Origin: JAGNGI01 sp035448825
GTDB taxonomy: Bacteria > Fidelibacterota > UBA2242
Assembly (NCBI GenBank): GCA_035448825.1
Contig: DAOTJS010000026.1
Coordinates: forward strand, 1 to 24,344
Direction: 5' to 3'
Length of the DNA: 24,344 bases
Within the stretch, counting starts at the first letter, position 1. Each line of letters begins with the position of its first letter. Below are positions 15,643 through 23,422 of this stretch, piece after piece. The position numbers and the translations under genes are program-made. The notes beneath the pieces were generated by a model. It was not told the origin of the DNA. It saw nothing but the letters and a program-made list of their open reading frames with translations, and made no database searches.

Positions 15643-16418
15643 TGTTTCCGCTAACTGTTTCAAAAGGAATTGAAATCATCCGGGCTCCAGAGCTAATGGC
15701 TTTTCCGGAAATTGTCCACGCTTTCAGTACCCGAAACGGCGGAGTCAGTAATGGTCCTTTCCGTTCGCTTAATCTGGGAATTGCCGACGGCGATACTCTT
15801 AAGAATATCCTAATAAATCGCAAAAGATTCTACAATACTCTCAATTTTGCGCCGTCTGATATTGCTCAAGCCGAACAAGTTCATAGTAACCGCGTCGCCG
15901 TAGTTGAAAGCAATGGTCCCTATCCCAATTGTGATGCTCTGATTACCAACCAGGTCAACTTATACCTGAGCATTAAAACGGCAGATTGTGCGGCGATTTT
16001 ACTGTATGATCCCCGCCATCAGGTCATTGCGGCGATACATGCCGGCTGGCGCGGTACAGCCGAGGGAATAATTGCCAATACAATTAATACTATGCAGGCT
16101 CGATTCCAAACTAATCCAGGTGAATTAATCGCTGCCATCGGTCCGGCTTTGCATGTCTGTTGTTATAAAGTGAAAAATAATGTCGCCAAGAAATTTAGCG
16201 GTAGTGAAATAATTCAGCGAGAAGGGAATCTTTATCTCGATTTAATCCTGGCGATAACTAACCGACTGAATGCGGTCGGCGTTCAATTGGATAAGATTAG
16301 CGATAGTGGTTACTGTACCGCCTGTCAACCGGATAAATTTTATTCCCACCGGCGCGATGAAGGTGTAACCGGGCGTATGCTGGCTGTAATCGGTATTAAT
16401 CAACGTAACAATCACTAA
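15642..16418 (+). CDS. pgeF: Purine nucleoside phosphorylase / laccase-domain protein (YfiH/PgeF family)
   Basis: A 258-residue cytoplasmic protein of the Cu-oxidase_4 (DUF152) family. Members have adenosine phosphorolysis and deamination activity, and the E. coli member also removes mis-incorporated L-serine from UDP-MurNAc peptides, hence pgeF. The metal-site residues H81 (AEQVHSNRV), C116 (IKTADCAAILLYD) and H133 (AAIHAGWRGT) are all present. The C-terminal signature is YCTACQPDKFYSHRRDEGVTGRM. The ATG overlaps the upstream stop (TAATG). Substrate in this organism is not known. Confidence 0.94.
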   Translation: MFPLTVSKGIEIIRAPELMAFPEIVHAFSTRNGGVSNGPFRSLNLGIADGDTLKNILINRKRFYNTLNFAPSDIAQAEQVHSNRVAVVESNGPYPNCDALITNQVNLYLSIKTADCAAILLYDPRHQVIAAIHAGWRGTAEGIIANTINTMQARFQTNPGELIAAIGPALHVCCYKVKNNVAKKFSGSEIIQREGNLYLDLILAITNRLNAVGVQLDKISDSGYCTACQPDKFYSHRRDEGVTGRMLAVIGINQRNNH

Positions 16419-16431
16419 GAGTGTTCCTCAA

Positions 16432-17013
16432 ATGTTCGATTTAATAGTAGCCGTAATTATTGGAGTTTGCGTTTTTCTCGGATTACGCAGTGGCTTGATA
16501 AAATCGGCTTTTAAACTTATCGGATTATTATTGGCAGGACTTACTGCTTCACGGTATTATTATATTGGTGGAAAATTAATTGCTGGCCTTTTTAATTTGT
16601 CCGAAGGTGTACAAGCTGTGATTGGGTTTGTAATCGTTTTCATCGTAGTATTTTTATTTTTTGAATTGCTGGCTTCGATGTTGAGAAGCCTTTTGCGAGC
16701 TTTGAAATTGGTATGGGTTGACCGAATTGGCGGGATGCTGTTTGGATTTCTGGAAGGTGCCATTATAATGATTGGCATAGTCTGGGTATTAAATGTCTAT
16801 CCGGAACTCGGATTCGTTAATCATCTGAGACAATCTTCGACCAATTTTAAGTTTTTTGAACAATGTGGCGCGAAGGTTGTCCAGATTTGCGGACTGAAAC
16901 CGGAGCTGGATCATCTCCACAAAAGTCTGCGTAAAATCGTTTTCCTGCCGGAAACACCAACAGTGAAGCCGGATAGCTTAAACGTTTCCCCGAGTAAAAA
17001 TAATCACCGATGA
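16432..17013 (+). CDS. CvpA family membrane protein
   Basis: A 193-residue inner-membrane protein. It begins MFDLIVAVIIGVCVFLGLRSGLIKSAFKL, the CvpA-family opening, and has four hydrophobic segments (about 3-20, 25-42, 58-85 and 98-120). CvpA proteins are linked to colicin V export and envelope homeostasis in enterobacteria, but their molecular role is unsettled. The soluble tail (about 125-193) is not typical of a known domain. The gene lies 13 bases after pgeF and 10 before mutS2; a cvpA-mutS2 pairing is widespread in bacteria. Confidence 0.88.
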   Translation: MFDLIVAVIIGVCVFLGLRSGLIKSAFKLIGLLLAGLTASRYYYIGGKLIAGLFNLSEGVQAVIGFVIVFIVVFLFFELLASMLRSLLRALKLVWVDRIGGMLFGFLEGAIIMIGIVWVLNVYPELGFVNHLRQSSTNFKFFEQCGAKVVQICGLKPELDHLHKSLRKIVFLPETPTVKPDSLNVSPSKNNHR

Positions 17014-17023
17014 ATTAATAATA

Positions 17024-19375
17024 ATGCCTGACTCTATCAGAGAACCAAACGATAAACTCGGTTTCAGTAAAATCGTCGAATTGATCCAGGAACTTGCTTT
17101 ATCTACGGCCGGCAAATCCCTGGATAGTACTATTAAACCGCTGAAAGATATTGAAATGATTCGGCGCCAGCAAAGTCGTATTAATGCGCTCCAGAATATT
17201 CTGGCCGATGGTGATTCTCTACCGCTAAGTACTTTTTCCGATTTTCGCGTAGAACTTGAGCGGTGTCGCGTCGTCGGAACATTTCTATTGTTGGAAACTC
17301 TGACCCAGATTGATCAATTATTGGAGCTGGTAGAGCGGCAACGCCGTTTTTTCCATGCCCAGCGCCAGAGGCTTTTAAGTTTAGAAGAACTTTTTGCAGG
17401 TTTGGGTTCTCTGCCACAAGTACGTAAAACTATTGCGGCTATAATCGCGCCAGATGGCTCGATTCGTGACAATGCTAGTCCGGAGCTTAACCGAATTCGC
17501 CATGAAATTTGCGCTCATCAGCATCGCCTCAATCACGAGATCGAGCGTATGATGAACTATGCGCGGGATCAGCAGTGGCTTCATGAAGATCAGGCTACCA
17601 TCCGCGACGGACGTTTGGTTTTACCTTTACGGGCGGAATCGAAACGAAAAATTAACGGGGTAATTCACGGTCAATCATCCACCGGTGCCACTATTTATGT
17701 TGAACCGCTTGAAATTGTGGAAATTAATAATGCTCTCAAAGAGCTGGAGCTGGCGGAGAAGGAGGAGATCGAGCGGATTCTACGCCGAACAACCGATAAA
17801 ATCCGGCCGGATTTTCCGACTTTGCAAAAAAATATCCAGATTCTGGCGGAACTCGACTTGTTGAATGCTTGTGCGCATTTTGGGCAAAAATTCAAATGCA
17901 CGCCGCCGCATATTGCCGAGAATAATAATTTTGTTTTACGTCAAGCACGGCATCCTCTTCTAGCGCTTCATAAAGAAGTGGTTCCGCTGGATTTTGAATT
18001 GGCGAATGACGTCCGGGCAGTGGTCATCTCCGGCCCGAATGCCGGTGGCAAAACCGTCGCGATGAAAACTATTGGTCTCCTATCACAAATGGCAATGAGC
18101 GGGCTGCCGATTCCCGCCGAAGAAGGAAGCCGCCTTCCGCTGATTACTCAATTTTTGGCTGATATTGGTGACCAGCAATCGCTCGAAAATGACCTCTCGA
18201 CTTTTTCCTCGCATATCAATAATATGAAATTGTTTCTGGAAACTGCCGATGACCGAACTTTAGTGCTGATTGATGAGCTCGGTACTGCTACCGAACCAAC
18301 CGAAGGTGCGGCTCTTGGGCAGGCGATTCTGGCTGAATTGATTGCCGCTGGCTCGCTGGTAATTGTTACGACCCATCACAACGCATTGAAAGAATTTGCG
18401 CAAAAACAACCCGGCGCAGTTAATGCCGCTATGGAGTTTGACACGATTACATTGGCGCCGACTTATCATCTGCAAATTGGTTTGCCGGGTAGCAGTTATG
18501 CCTTTGAAATTGCCAATCGGCTGGGTCTGCCGGCAAAAGTGGTTGATAATGCGCGCCAGATCGTTGGTGATGAATCGGTGCGCTTGACCAATCTTTTACG
18601 CGAAGTGGAACAATTGCGTTCGGAAGTCGAAAAGGATAAAAAGATCATTTCTCAAAACAAAAAAACGCTCGATAAATTAGTCACCGAATACAATAAAAAA
18701 CTTGATGCCCTGCGGGAAAAAGCCGAACGGGCTGACGCTGAACTGGCACGCAAATTAGAAGAACTTTTAGACGAATCACGGCGCCGGATCGAAAATGCAG
18801 TCAAGGAAATTCGCGAACAAGCCGCCGCGCCGGAGACTATTCATCAGGCGCAAAAAACTATTGCCGAAATTCAGACGAACGTTCACAAAATCAAGGCGCG
18901 TCCTAAGCGAACCGCTCCGACACCGCCGGTGGAATTCCAAATCGGTGATCCGGTGCGGATAGACGGTATCAGCGAGTTCGGCGAGATAATCAAAATCGGG
19001 TCGCAGAATAACCGCTTTGGAGTCGCCGTCGGCGGTAAAATTCTCTGGGTTAGTAGGGAAGCGCTCCATCCTTTTAAGAAAATTACCACTCTTGAGAAAC
19101 AACCCGCGGTAGTATCCGTAGAAAGTGAACCGCTTTTCTCACCGCGTCTGGATTTGCGAGGAATGCGCTATGACGAGGCTGAAAGTGCGCTCCAGAAATT
19201 TCTCGATCGCGCCTTACTTGCCGGATTGAATCAGGTAGAAATTATTCACGGCAAAGGTAGCGGAGCTCTTCAAAAATTGACCCAGGAAGTATTGAGGGCT
19301 ACTCCGGGCGTGCATAGTTTTCACTATGAAAATTTCGATAGCGGCGGCACCGGCGTAACGATTGTCGAGTTCTGA
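17024..19375 (+). CDS. mutS2: Endonuclease MutS2
   Basis: A 783-residue protein of normal MutS2 length. Core lever-like helices (about 1-300) precede the MutS ATPase: Walker A GPNAGGKT at 337-344, Walker B LVLIDELGTATEP around D416, and the DQQSLENDLSTFSSHI signature between them. Residues about 520-640 are a charged coiled coil. The C-terminal Smr nuclease domain has LDLRGM from L709 and HGKGSG from H742. MutS2 lacks the mismatch-recognition domain of MutS; it suppresses homologous recombination and, in Bacillus, also splits collided ribosomes. It ends the long + strand run. Confidence 0.97.
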   Translation: MPDSIREPNDKLGFSKIVELIQELALSTAGKSLDSTIKPLKDIEMIRRQQSRINALQNILADGDSLPLSTFSDFRVELERCRVVGTFLLLETLTQIDQLLELVERQRRFFHAQRQRLLSLEELFAGLGSLPQVRKTIAAIIAPDGSIRDNASPELNRIRHEICAHQHRLNHEIERMMNYARDQQWLHEDQATIRDGRLVLPLRAESKRKINGVIHGQSSTGATIYVEPLEIVEINNALKELELAEKEEIERILRRTTDKIRPDFPTLQKNIQILAELDLLNACAHFGQKFKCTPPHIAENNNFVLRQARHPLLALHKEVVPLDFELANDVRAVVISGPNAGGKTVAMKTIGLLSQMAMSGLPIPAEEGSRLPLITQFLADIGDQQSLENDLSTFSSHINNMKLFLETADDRTLVLIDELGTATEPTEGAALGQAILAELIAAGSLVIVTTHHNALKEFAQKQPGAVNAAMEFDTITLAPTYHLQIGLPGSSYAFEIANRLGLPAKVVDNARQIVGDESVRLTNLLREVEQLRSEVEKDKKIISQNKKTLDKLVTEYNKKLDALREKAERADAELARKLEELLDESRRRIENAVKEIREQAAAPETIHQAQKTIAEIQTNVHKIKARPKRTAPTPPVEFQIGDPVRIDGISEFGEIIKIGSQNNRFGVAVGGKILWVSREALHPFKKITTLEKQPAVVSVESEPLFSPRLDLRGMRYDEAESALQKFLDRALLAGLNQVEIIHGKGSGALQKLTQEVLRATPGVHSFHYENFDSGGTGVTIVEF

Positions 19376-19421
19376 AGAAATTAATTACACGAGGGATAAG
19401 AAGGATTAATAGTAACTCTAA

Positions 19422-19458
19422 GAGATAACGATATCTCAGTACTTATTCGCCTTTTTTA
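19422..19458 (+). terminator. Weak candidate terminator downstream of mutS2
   Basis: GAGATA (19422-19427) and TATCTC (19432-19437) form a six-pair stem with an ACGA loop, 47 bases after the mutS2 stop. The T-run (19453-19458) begins 15 bases after the stem, too far for a classical intrinsic terminator, so this is tentative. Confidence 0.25.
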
Positions 19459-19523
19459 ATTCCACAACCAAATTGTCTTATTAAAGTGATTTAGTACATT
19501 TTCTCAAAAAATAGGGAATTATA

Positions 19524-19595
19524 ATGAAAATTACAGAATCCCAACCGCAAAATATAGTGATGTCAACTCCGCATCAACTCCATAAAATCAAGTAA
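19524..19595 (+). CDS. Possible 23-residue small ORF
   Basis: ATG at 19524 opens a frame of 23 codons ending TAA at 19593-19595. An AGGGA site lies about six bases upstream. The peptide is polar and has no membrane segment or known family. The direct repeat TCAACTCC falls inside it. Short ORFs with a chance ribosome site are expected in a gap of this size, so the call is weak. Confidence 0.2.
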   Translation: MKITESQPQNIVMSTPHQLHKIK

Positions 19596-19785
19596 CCAAA
19601 TTATCCACTGAACCGAATGATACTTTATGAAGCGGTGAACGACAGGCATAATTGATGAAAAAAATAATCAAGATAGACCGAAGAATAGAATCTTAAAATG
19701 TAAAATAATTGCTTACCAGTATGCTAATAAATATGAGGGAAACGCTGAATTTGAAAAAGTAGTGCATTTACCACTAAAATATTTC

Positions 19786-19814
19786 TTGACTTTGGGAGTC
19801 TTTTTAGCTTTAAT
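19786..19814 (+). promoter_or_regulatory. Possible sigma70-like promoter for the YhaM-like gene
   Basis: TTGACT (19786-19791) and TTTAAT (19809-19814) are separated by 17 bases, close to the sigma70 consensus, and lie 24 bases before the ATG at 19838. A GAGGGA ribosome site follows at 19828-19833. If the host belongs to Bacteroidota proper its main sigma factor prefers a different motif, so the assignment is moderate at best. Confidence 0.4.
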
Positions 19815-19837
19815 TCAGAAAAATTCAGAGGGAAAGA

Positions 19838-20812
19838 ATGAACAAGACATTTATTAGCGATCTTAAAGAAAATGACCGGGTCACTTCGTTTTTCGGCGTA
19901 TTCTCGAAGGCAGTTCGGCGAACGAAGGAAAATAAAATTTATCTCGATTTAGTTTTAGTTGACCGCACTGGCAAGATAAATGCTAAAATCTGGGACGATG
20001 TCGAGAATTTAGCCGGGCAATTCGAAGCCGGCGACGCCGTCAAAGTTCAGGGCACGGTCACCATTTTTAACAATGAACTCCAGATCAAAGTGGAGAAAAT
20101 TCGACGCGCTATTCCGGAGCGTGACCGCATTGAAGGCTTCGATGCCGGTGATTTAATCCTCAGTACGAGTAAAAATATCGAAAGTATGTGGGAGGATTTA
20201 CAGCAAATAATCCAATCGCTAAAAAATCCCTTCCTCAAGATGGTCGTCGTGGCTATTTATGAAAAATATGGTGAACAGTTGAAAACTCACCCGGGTTCGA
20301 TGATTCTGCATCATGCTTTCCGGGGTGGGTTGCTGGAACATCTGCATACGATGTGTCAGGTGGCAGAAGGGGTTTGTCAAGCCTACACGGAACTCGACCG
20401 CGATTTGGTAATGAGCGGAGTTCTATTGCATGATATAGGTAAGTTAGTCGAGTTGGAGGCTGGAATGGCAGTTTCTTATACCGATGCTGGGAATTTTCTC
20501 GGTCATATTGTATTAGGACGGGATATTGTCCGTGATCAATGTCTGGCTATAGATGGTTTCCCTGAAATTTTACGTTTGCAACTCGAACATATTTTACTTT
20601 CCCATCAGGGCAAACACGAATTTCAATCGCCTCGCGAACCTCAATTTTTAGAAGCATTGGTAGTTTATTATATTGACGAACTTGATACGCGTTTCAATCA
20701 AATGAAAAATGACATCGCGACCGATCTAAATGAGGGCAAGTGGACTACCAAAGGCGGCTACTTCAAACGGGTATTATTCAAAGGCGAGCGCGAATCCGGC
20801 GAGAATAACTAA
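19838..20812 (+). CDS. 3'-5' exoribonuclease YhaM-like (OB fold plus HD domain)
   Basis: A 324-residue cytoplasmic protein. Residues about 1-92 form an OB-fold nucleic-acid-binding domain (strands around KIYLDLVLVDRTGKINAKIWDD and GDAVKVQGTVTIFNNELQIKVEKI). Residues about 150-300 form an HD metal-dependent phosphohydrolase domain: GGLLEHLHTM supplies the first histidine, H198 and D199 in LLHDIGK form the HD pair, and later residues lie in LEHILLSHQGKHEF and the YYIDELDTRF motif. This order is that of YhaM/Cbf1, a 3'-5' exoribonuclease that also degrades single-stranded DNA. Length matches the family (about 310-320). It starts a new transcription unit after the gap, with a promoter-like element just upstream. 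Substrate preference here is inferred. Confidence 0.9.
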   Translation: MNKTFISDLKENDRVTSFFGVFSKAVRRTKENKIYLDLVLVDRTGKINAKIWDDVENLAGQFEAGDAVKVQGTVTIFNNELQIKVEKIRRAIPERDRIEGFDAGDLILSTSKNIESMWEDLQQIIQSLKNPFLKMVVVAIYEKYGEQLKTHPGSMILHHAFRGGLLEHLHTMCQVAEGVCQAYTELDRDLVMSGVLLHDIGKLVELEAGMAVSYTDAGNFLGHIVLGRDIVRDQCLAIDGFPEILRLQLEHILLSHQGKHEFQSPREPQFLEALVVYYIDELDTRFNQMKNDIATDLNEGKWTTKGGYFKRVLFKGERESGENN

Positions 20813-20869
20813 AGAATCCTTGAATTATCGGCATCGCTTTGTAAATTGCGGCGACTAAATGACTGTTCT

Positions 20870-21430
20870 ATGAATTCAAGGATTAGAAAAATAACTTACT
20901 CGGCAATTTTTATTGCCCTGATCGTCGGGGTCGGTTATGCGCTGGCATTTGTTCCGAATGTCGAATTAGTGACAGCTCTGATATTTTTATCCGGAGTATT
21001 GATGGGCTGGAAGTCCGGGCTAATGATTGGCGGATTGGGCGAATTTCTGTTCTCGGCTCTCAATCCATTGGGCTCGGGATTGATTTTTCCGCCGATGCTG
21101 GTTGCTCAAGTGCTGGCGATGAGCATTATTGGCGGTGTCGGCGGACTTTGCCGGAATTTTGTACTAAGCTGGCAACCACGACTGAGAAATTTTATCGCAA
21201 TTGGATTACTCGGTGGGCTTTTGACATTTTTTTATGATATTTGTGTTTCCATCGCCTACCCTTTATCAGCCGGATTTAATTGGCGTGGATTAGTAACGAC
21301 TTTAGCGGCTGGTTTGGCATTCAGTATTATTCACATAATCGTTAATCTGATTATTTTTCTATTTTTAGTTCCGGTAACTGCCCAGCGGATCGTTCGAGCG
21401 ATACCCTTTTTCAAGGAAGAAGGACGCTGA
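20870..21430 (+). CDS. ECF transporter S component (vitamin-type uptake), specificity unknown
   Basis: About 186 residues, almost entirely hydrophobic, with five or six membrane helices. The first helix (YSAIFIALIVGVGYALAFVP) and the block VTALIFLSGVLMGWKSGLMIGGLGEFLFSALNPLGSG resemble substrate-binding S components of energy-coupling-factor transporters, which bind vitamins or metal-related substrates and borrow shared EcfA/EcfT subunits encoded elsewhere. ATG 20870 gives MNSRIRKITYSA, a normal cytoplasmic N-terminus; a TTG at 20846 would add eight residues and is less likely. The stop is one base from the start of the following secreted barrel gene, which suggests a joint uptake route across both membranes. 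Cobalamin is one possible substrate but nothing in the sequence proves it; no cobalamin riboswitch is seen upstream. Confidence 0.7.
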   Translation: MNSRIRKITYSAIFIALIVGVGYALAFVPNVELVTALIFLSGVLMGWKSGLMIGGLGEFLFSALNPLGSGLIFPPMLVAQVLAMSIIGGVGGLCRNFVLSWQPRLRNFIAIGLLGGLLTFFYDICVSIAYPLSAGFNWRGLVTTLAAGLAFSIIHIIVNLIIFLFLVPVTAQRIVRAIPFFKEEGR

Positions 21431-21431
21431 G

Positions 21432-23186
21432 ATGAAAGCACTCCAGCTTTTTCTGATAGTCGGTTGGGTATTAATTTTTATAGAATCCGGTATAAGTGGA
21501 AATCAGCACCAGACGGATTCCAGCCGGGTTGAAACTGAAATCCAATCGGTTGGGATATATAATATTGGCGATCAAATTTTTGAGCGGAGTAATTACATTT
21601 TTCTGCCTTATGACGATTGGGGCGTCAAAGGCGTAATCCAGACTTTCGGTTTACCGGTTACAGCACTAACGATGCGAAGTAACGGTTTGTCAATGACTGA
21701 TCCGGTTTACGGGCAAGTGCCTCTGACCTGGCTGAATCCGCGTTTCGATCAGATTGAATTGGAAGCGACTGCCATAAAAATGACGCCGCGCTATTTTTCG
21801 CGGGACAAAGTATTTTCGCGGTTCGATTATTACCGGGGCGACTATGGCTGTATGAATTTCAGTATGTTGATCAGTGGTAAGTTGGCGGATAATACGACGG
21901 TCTGGCGTTTGGTAGGCGAAAATCTGGGTTATGATAGTTATTATGGTAATCTCGGAGGAAAATCATCCCAGACCGGCGAGATTCTTTCGCAAATTTACCG
22001 ACTGGATCTGCGGACTTTCTGGAAAAGCTGGCAGATTGACCTGAATGCTGCCTATCAAAAATATCTGCCGGGTTATGTTAAAGTTTCTCCCGCTTCATCG
22101 TCGGCTTATCTAGCGCCCTCCTTGTATGGTAATGTAAAAGAATGTCGCGCCGCTCTGGGTGGTGTAGCTACCAGAGCAAATGAACGCGATTCAACCGCGA
22201 TCGGTTTTCAGCAAAATAATTTTATTTATGGACAATATGTCAAAGACCCCCGGTTTGGATTCAAAGGCGTGGCTGATCAATCGGAATTTATTATTTATCA
22301 CGACCGACAAATTTCCCACTTCCGCTTGGCGATGAACTTTAATCCTGTAACTCGCTCGGTAACTCTCCGGAATGGTTTCTACGAGCGTCAAAATCTACCG
22401 GCTGGAGGTATTGGTATTTCATCAAATAGAGTTAAAAGTCAGTGGAGCCTTTATTTGGGTGCAATTGATCAATATTTTGACGGCGAATTTCATCTCCAGT
22501 ATCGGCTGAGTTCGAAGAATCAGATTATGGGACAGATTGCCTCGACTTATACCCTTTATCCGCTAATTTACCATTTGAATTTTCCGGTGAACCGGCCGAT
22601 TAGCAAGGAAGGCTTCCAATACCGGATCGGAACCGTTGACTTCCAACATACCGGTCGGAGTTTTCAGTTGAATCTGGCATTCAATCAGGTGAACTCGGAT
22701 TTTTATATTCCCTATAAATCGGCAATCAATGATACAACTTTGATTTATCATCTCAGGAAACTGGATGCGGCTTATGTAACTGCTAATGGAAAATTGATCT
22801 TGCCATGGCGTATGACGCTAACGGCGCGTGGTTTAATTTCCAATGACGAGGATGGCGTTTGGTTACAAGGCTGGGGACAAATCCGGCAGGAAGTTGACCT
22901 TTTCAAGAATAATTTGCGGTTGTATGTCGCCGGAGAATTGACCTACTGGGATATGTCGAAAAATTTGGGCTGGTTTGAAGAATTGCGAGGAATAGGCCAA
23001 TTCGGAACGGAATATTTTACCAATAACCGATTGAATATGGTTTCCCGAATTGGGGCGCGGGTCGAAGATTTCCATATTTTTTATGCTATTTATAACCTGG
23101 AAGGTCGGGCTTTTTCCACTGTTCCTGGTGCTAATTACCGGAATCGCCTGCAAATTTTTGGGGTTGAGTGGCAGTTTTTGGATTAG
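21432..23186 (+). CDS. Exported protein, probable outer-membrane barrel with plug-like N-terminus
   Basis: A 584-residue protein with a signal peptide (about 1-23, core LQLFLIVGWVLIFIESGISG). Residues about 55-110 contain VIQTFGLPVTALTMRSNGLSMTDPVYGQVPLTWLNPRFDQIEL in order, which recalls the last half of a TonB-receptor plug (an R-x-x-G-x-x-x-x-DP turn leading to an IE strand), though degenerate. The rest alternates in strand-like blocks with aromatic girdles and ends NRLQIFGVEWQFLD, typical of outer-membrane barrels. I see no clear TonB box. It is nearly fused to the ECF S component upstream (one base between them), so a role in delivering the same substrate across the outer membrane is the best guess. 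Could also be a plain porin. Confidence 0.7.
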   Translation: MKALQLFLIVGWVLIFIESGISGNQHQTDSSRVETEIQSVGIYNIGDQIFERSNYIFLPYDDWGVKGVIQTFGLPVTALTMRSNGLSMTDPVYGQVPLTWLNPRFDQIELEATAIKMTPRYFSRDKVFSRFDYYRGDYGCMNFSMLISGKLADNTTVWRLVGENLGYDSYYGNLGGKSSQTGEILSQIYRLDLRTFWKSWQIDLNAAYQKYLPGYVKVSPASSSAYLAPSLYGNVKECRAALGGVATRANERDSTAIGFQQNNFIYGQYVKDPRFGFKGVADQSEFIIYHDRQISHFRLAMNFNPVTRSVTLRNGFYERQNLPAGGIGISSNRVKSQWSLYLGAIDQYFDGEFHLQYRLSSKNQIMGQIASTYTLYPLIYHLNFPVNRPISKEGFQYRIGTVDFQHTGRSFQLNLAFNQVNSDFYIPYKSAINDTTLIYHLRKLDAAYVTANGKLILPWRMTLTARGLISNDEDGVWLQGWGQIRQEVDLFKNNLRLYVAGELTYWDMSKNLGWFEELRGIGQFGTEYFTNNRLNMVSRIGARVEDFHIFYAIYNLEGRAFSTVPGANYRNRLQIFGVEWQFLD

Positions 23187-23205
23187 TGCCTGAAGTCGTG
23201 AACTC

Positions 23206-23361
23206 GTAGGACAGCCTTTCTAGGCTGTCAGCATGATATTTTAAACGACATCAAAATAGACAGGCAAGAATGCATATCCTACGATTAATAACATTACATA
23301 ATCCGTAGGACAGCCTTTCCAGGCTGTCGTCGTGGCCTTCAAACCGACAGGCAGGAATGTC
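23206..23361. repeat. Two copies of a palindromic intergenic repeat (GTAGGACAGCC type)
   Basis: Two near-identical units begin at 23206 and 23305. Each starts GTAG and contains a hairpin of GACAGCCT and AGGCTGTC arms around a TTCT or TTCC loop (23210-23229 and 23309-23328). After 28 and 17 bases respectively each is followed by a partner half, GACAGGCAAGAATG (23259-23272) and GACAGGCAGGAATG (23346-23359). The first unit closes with ATATCCTAC at 23274-23282, complementary in its end to the opening GTAGGA. The layout suggests a small mobile or REP-like element with GTAGG...CCTAC ends, lying between convergent genes. Confidence 0.8.
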
Positions 23362-23369
23362 TTTTTATT

Positions 23370-23417
23370 GTAGGGCGATTTGTCAAATCGCCCAGTCGAG
23401 TTGACAACTCGACCTAC
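23370..23417. repeat. Double palindrome bounded by GTAG and CTAC
   Basis: Two perfect palindromes sit one base apart: GGGCGATTTG-T-CAAATCGCCC (23373-23393) and GTCGAGTTG-A-CAACTCGAC (23395-23413). The pair is bounded by GTA at the left (23370) and CTAC at the right (23414-23417), the same terminal bases as the neighbouring repeat. Ten- and nine-pair stems make very stable hairpins, which could stop transcription from both convergent genes although there are no long T-runs. Confidence 0.8.
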
Positions 23418-23422
23418 AAATT

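Larger units (their letters stand above)
19376..19837. other. 460-base gap without a convincing gene
   Basis: This AT-rich stretch has stops in all frames at short intervals. It holds a weak stem-loop near its start, a 23-codon ORF at 19524-19595, another 12-codon ORF near 19618, a direct repeat TCAACTCC at 19563-19570 and 19574-19581 (period 11), and a promoter-like pair at its end. I see no RNA gene. It is the longest non-coding span in the window and stands out against a region where genes overlap or nearly touch. Confidence 0.6.

Noticed and set aside
20813..20869. Cobalamin or other riboswitch before the ECF S component
   Set aside because: The gap after the preceding gene is under 60 bases, too short for a known vitamin riboswitch, and no conserved core is visible.
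23206..23417. CRISPR array
   Set aside because: Repeats are few, unequal in length and spacing, strongly palindromic and differ in sequence; no regular spacers and no cas genes are present.
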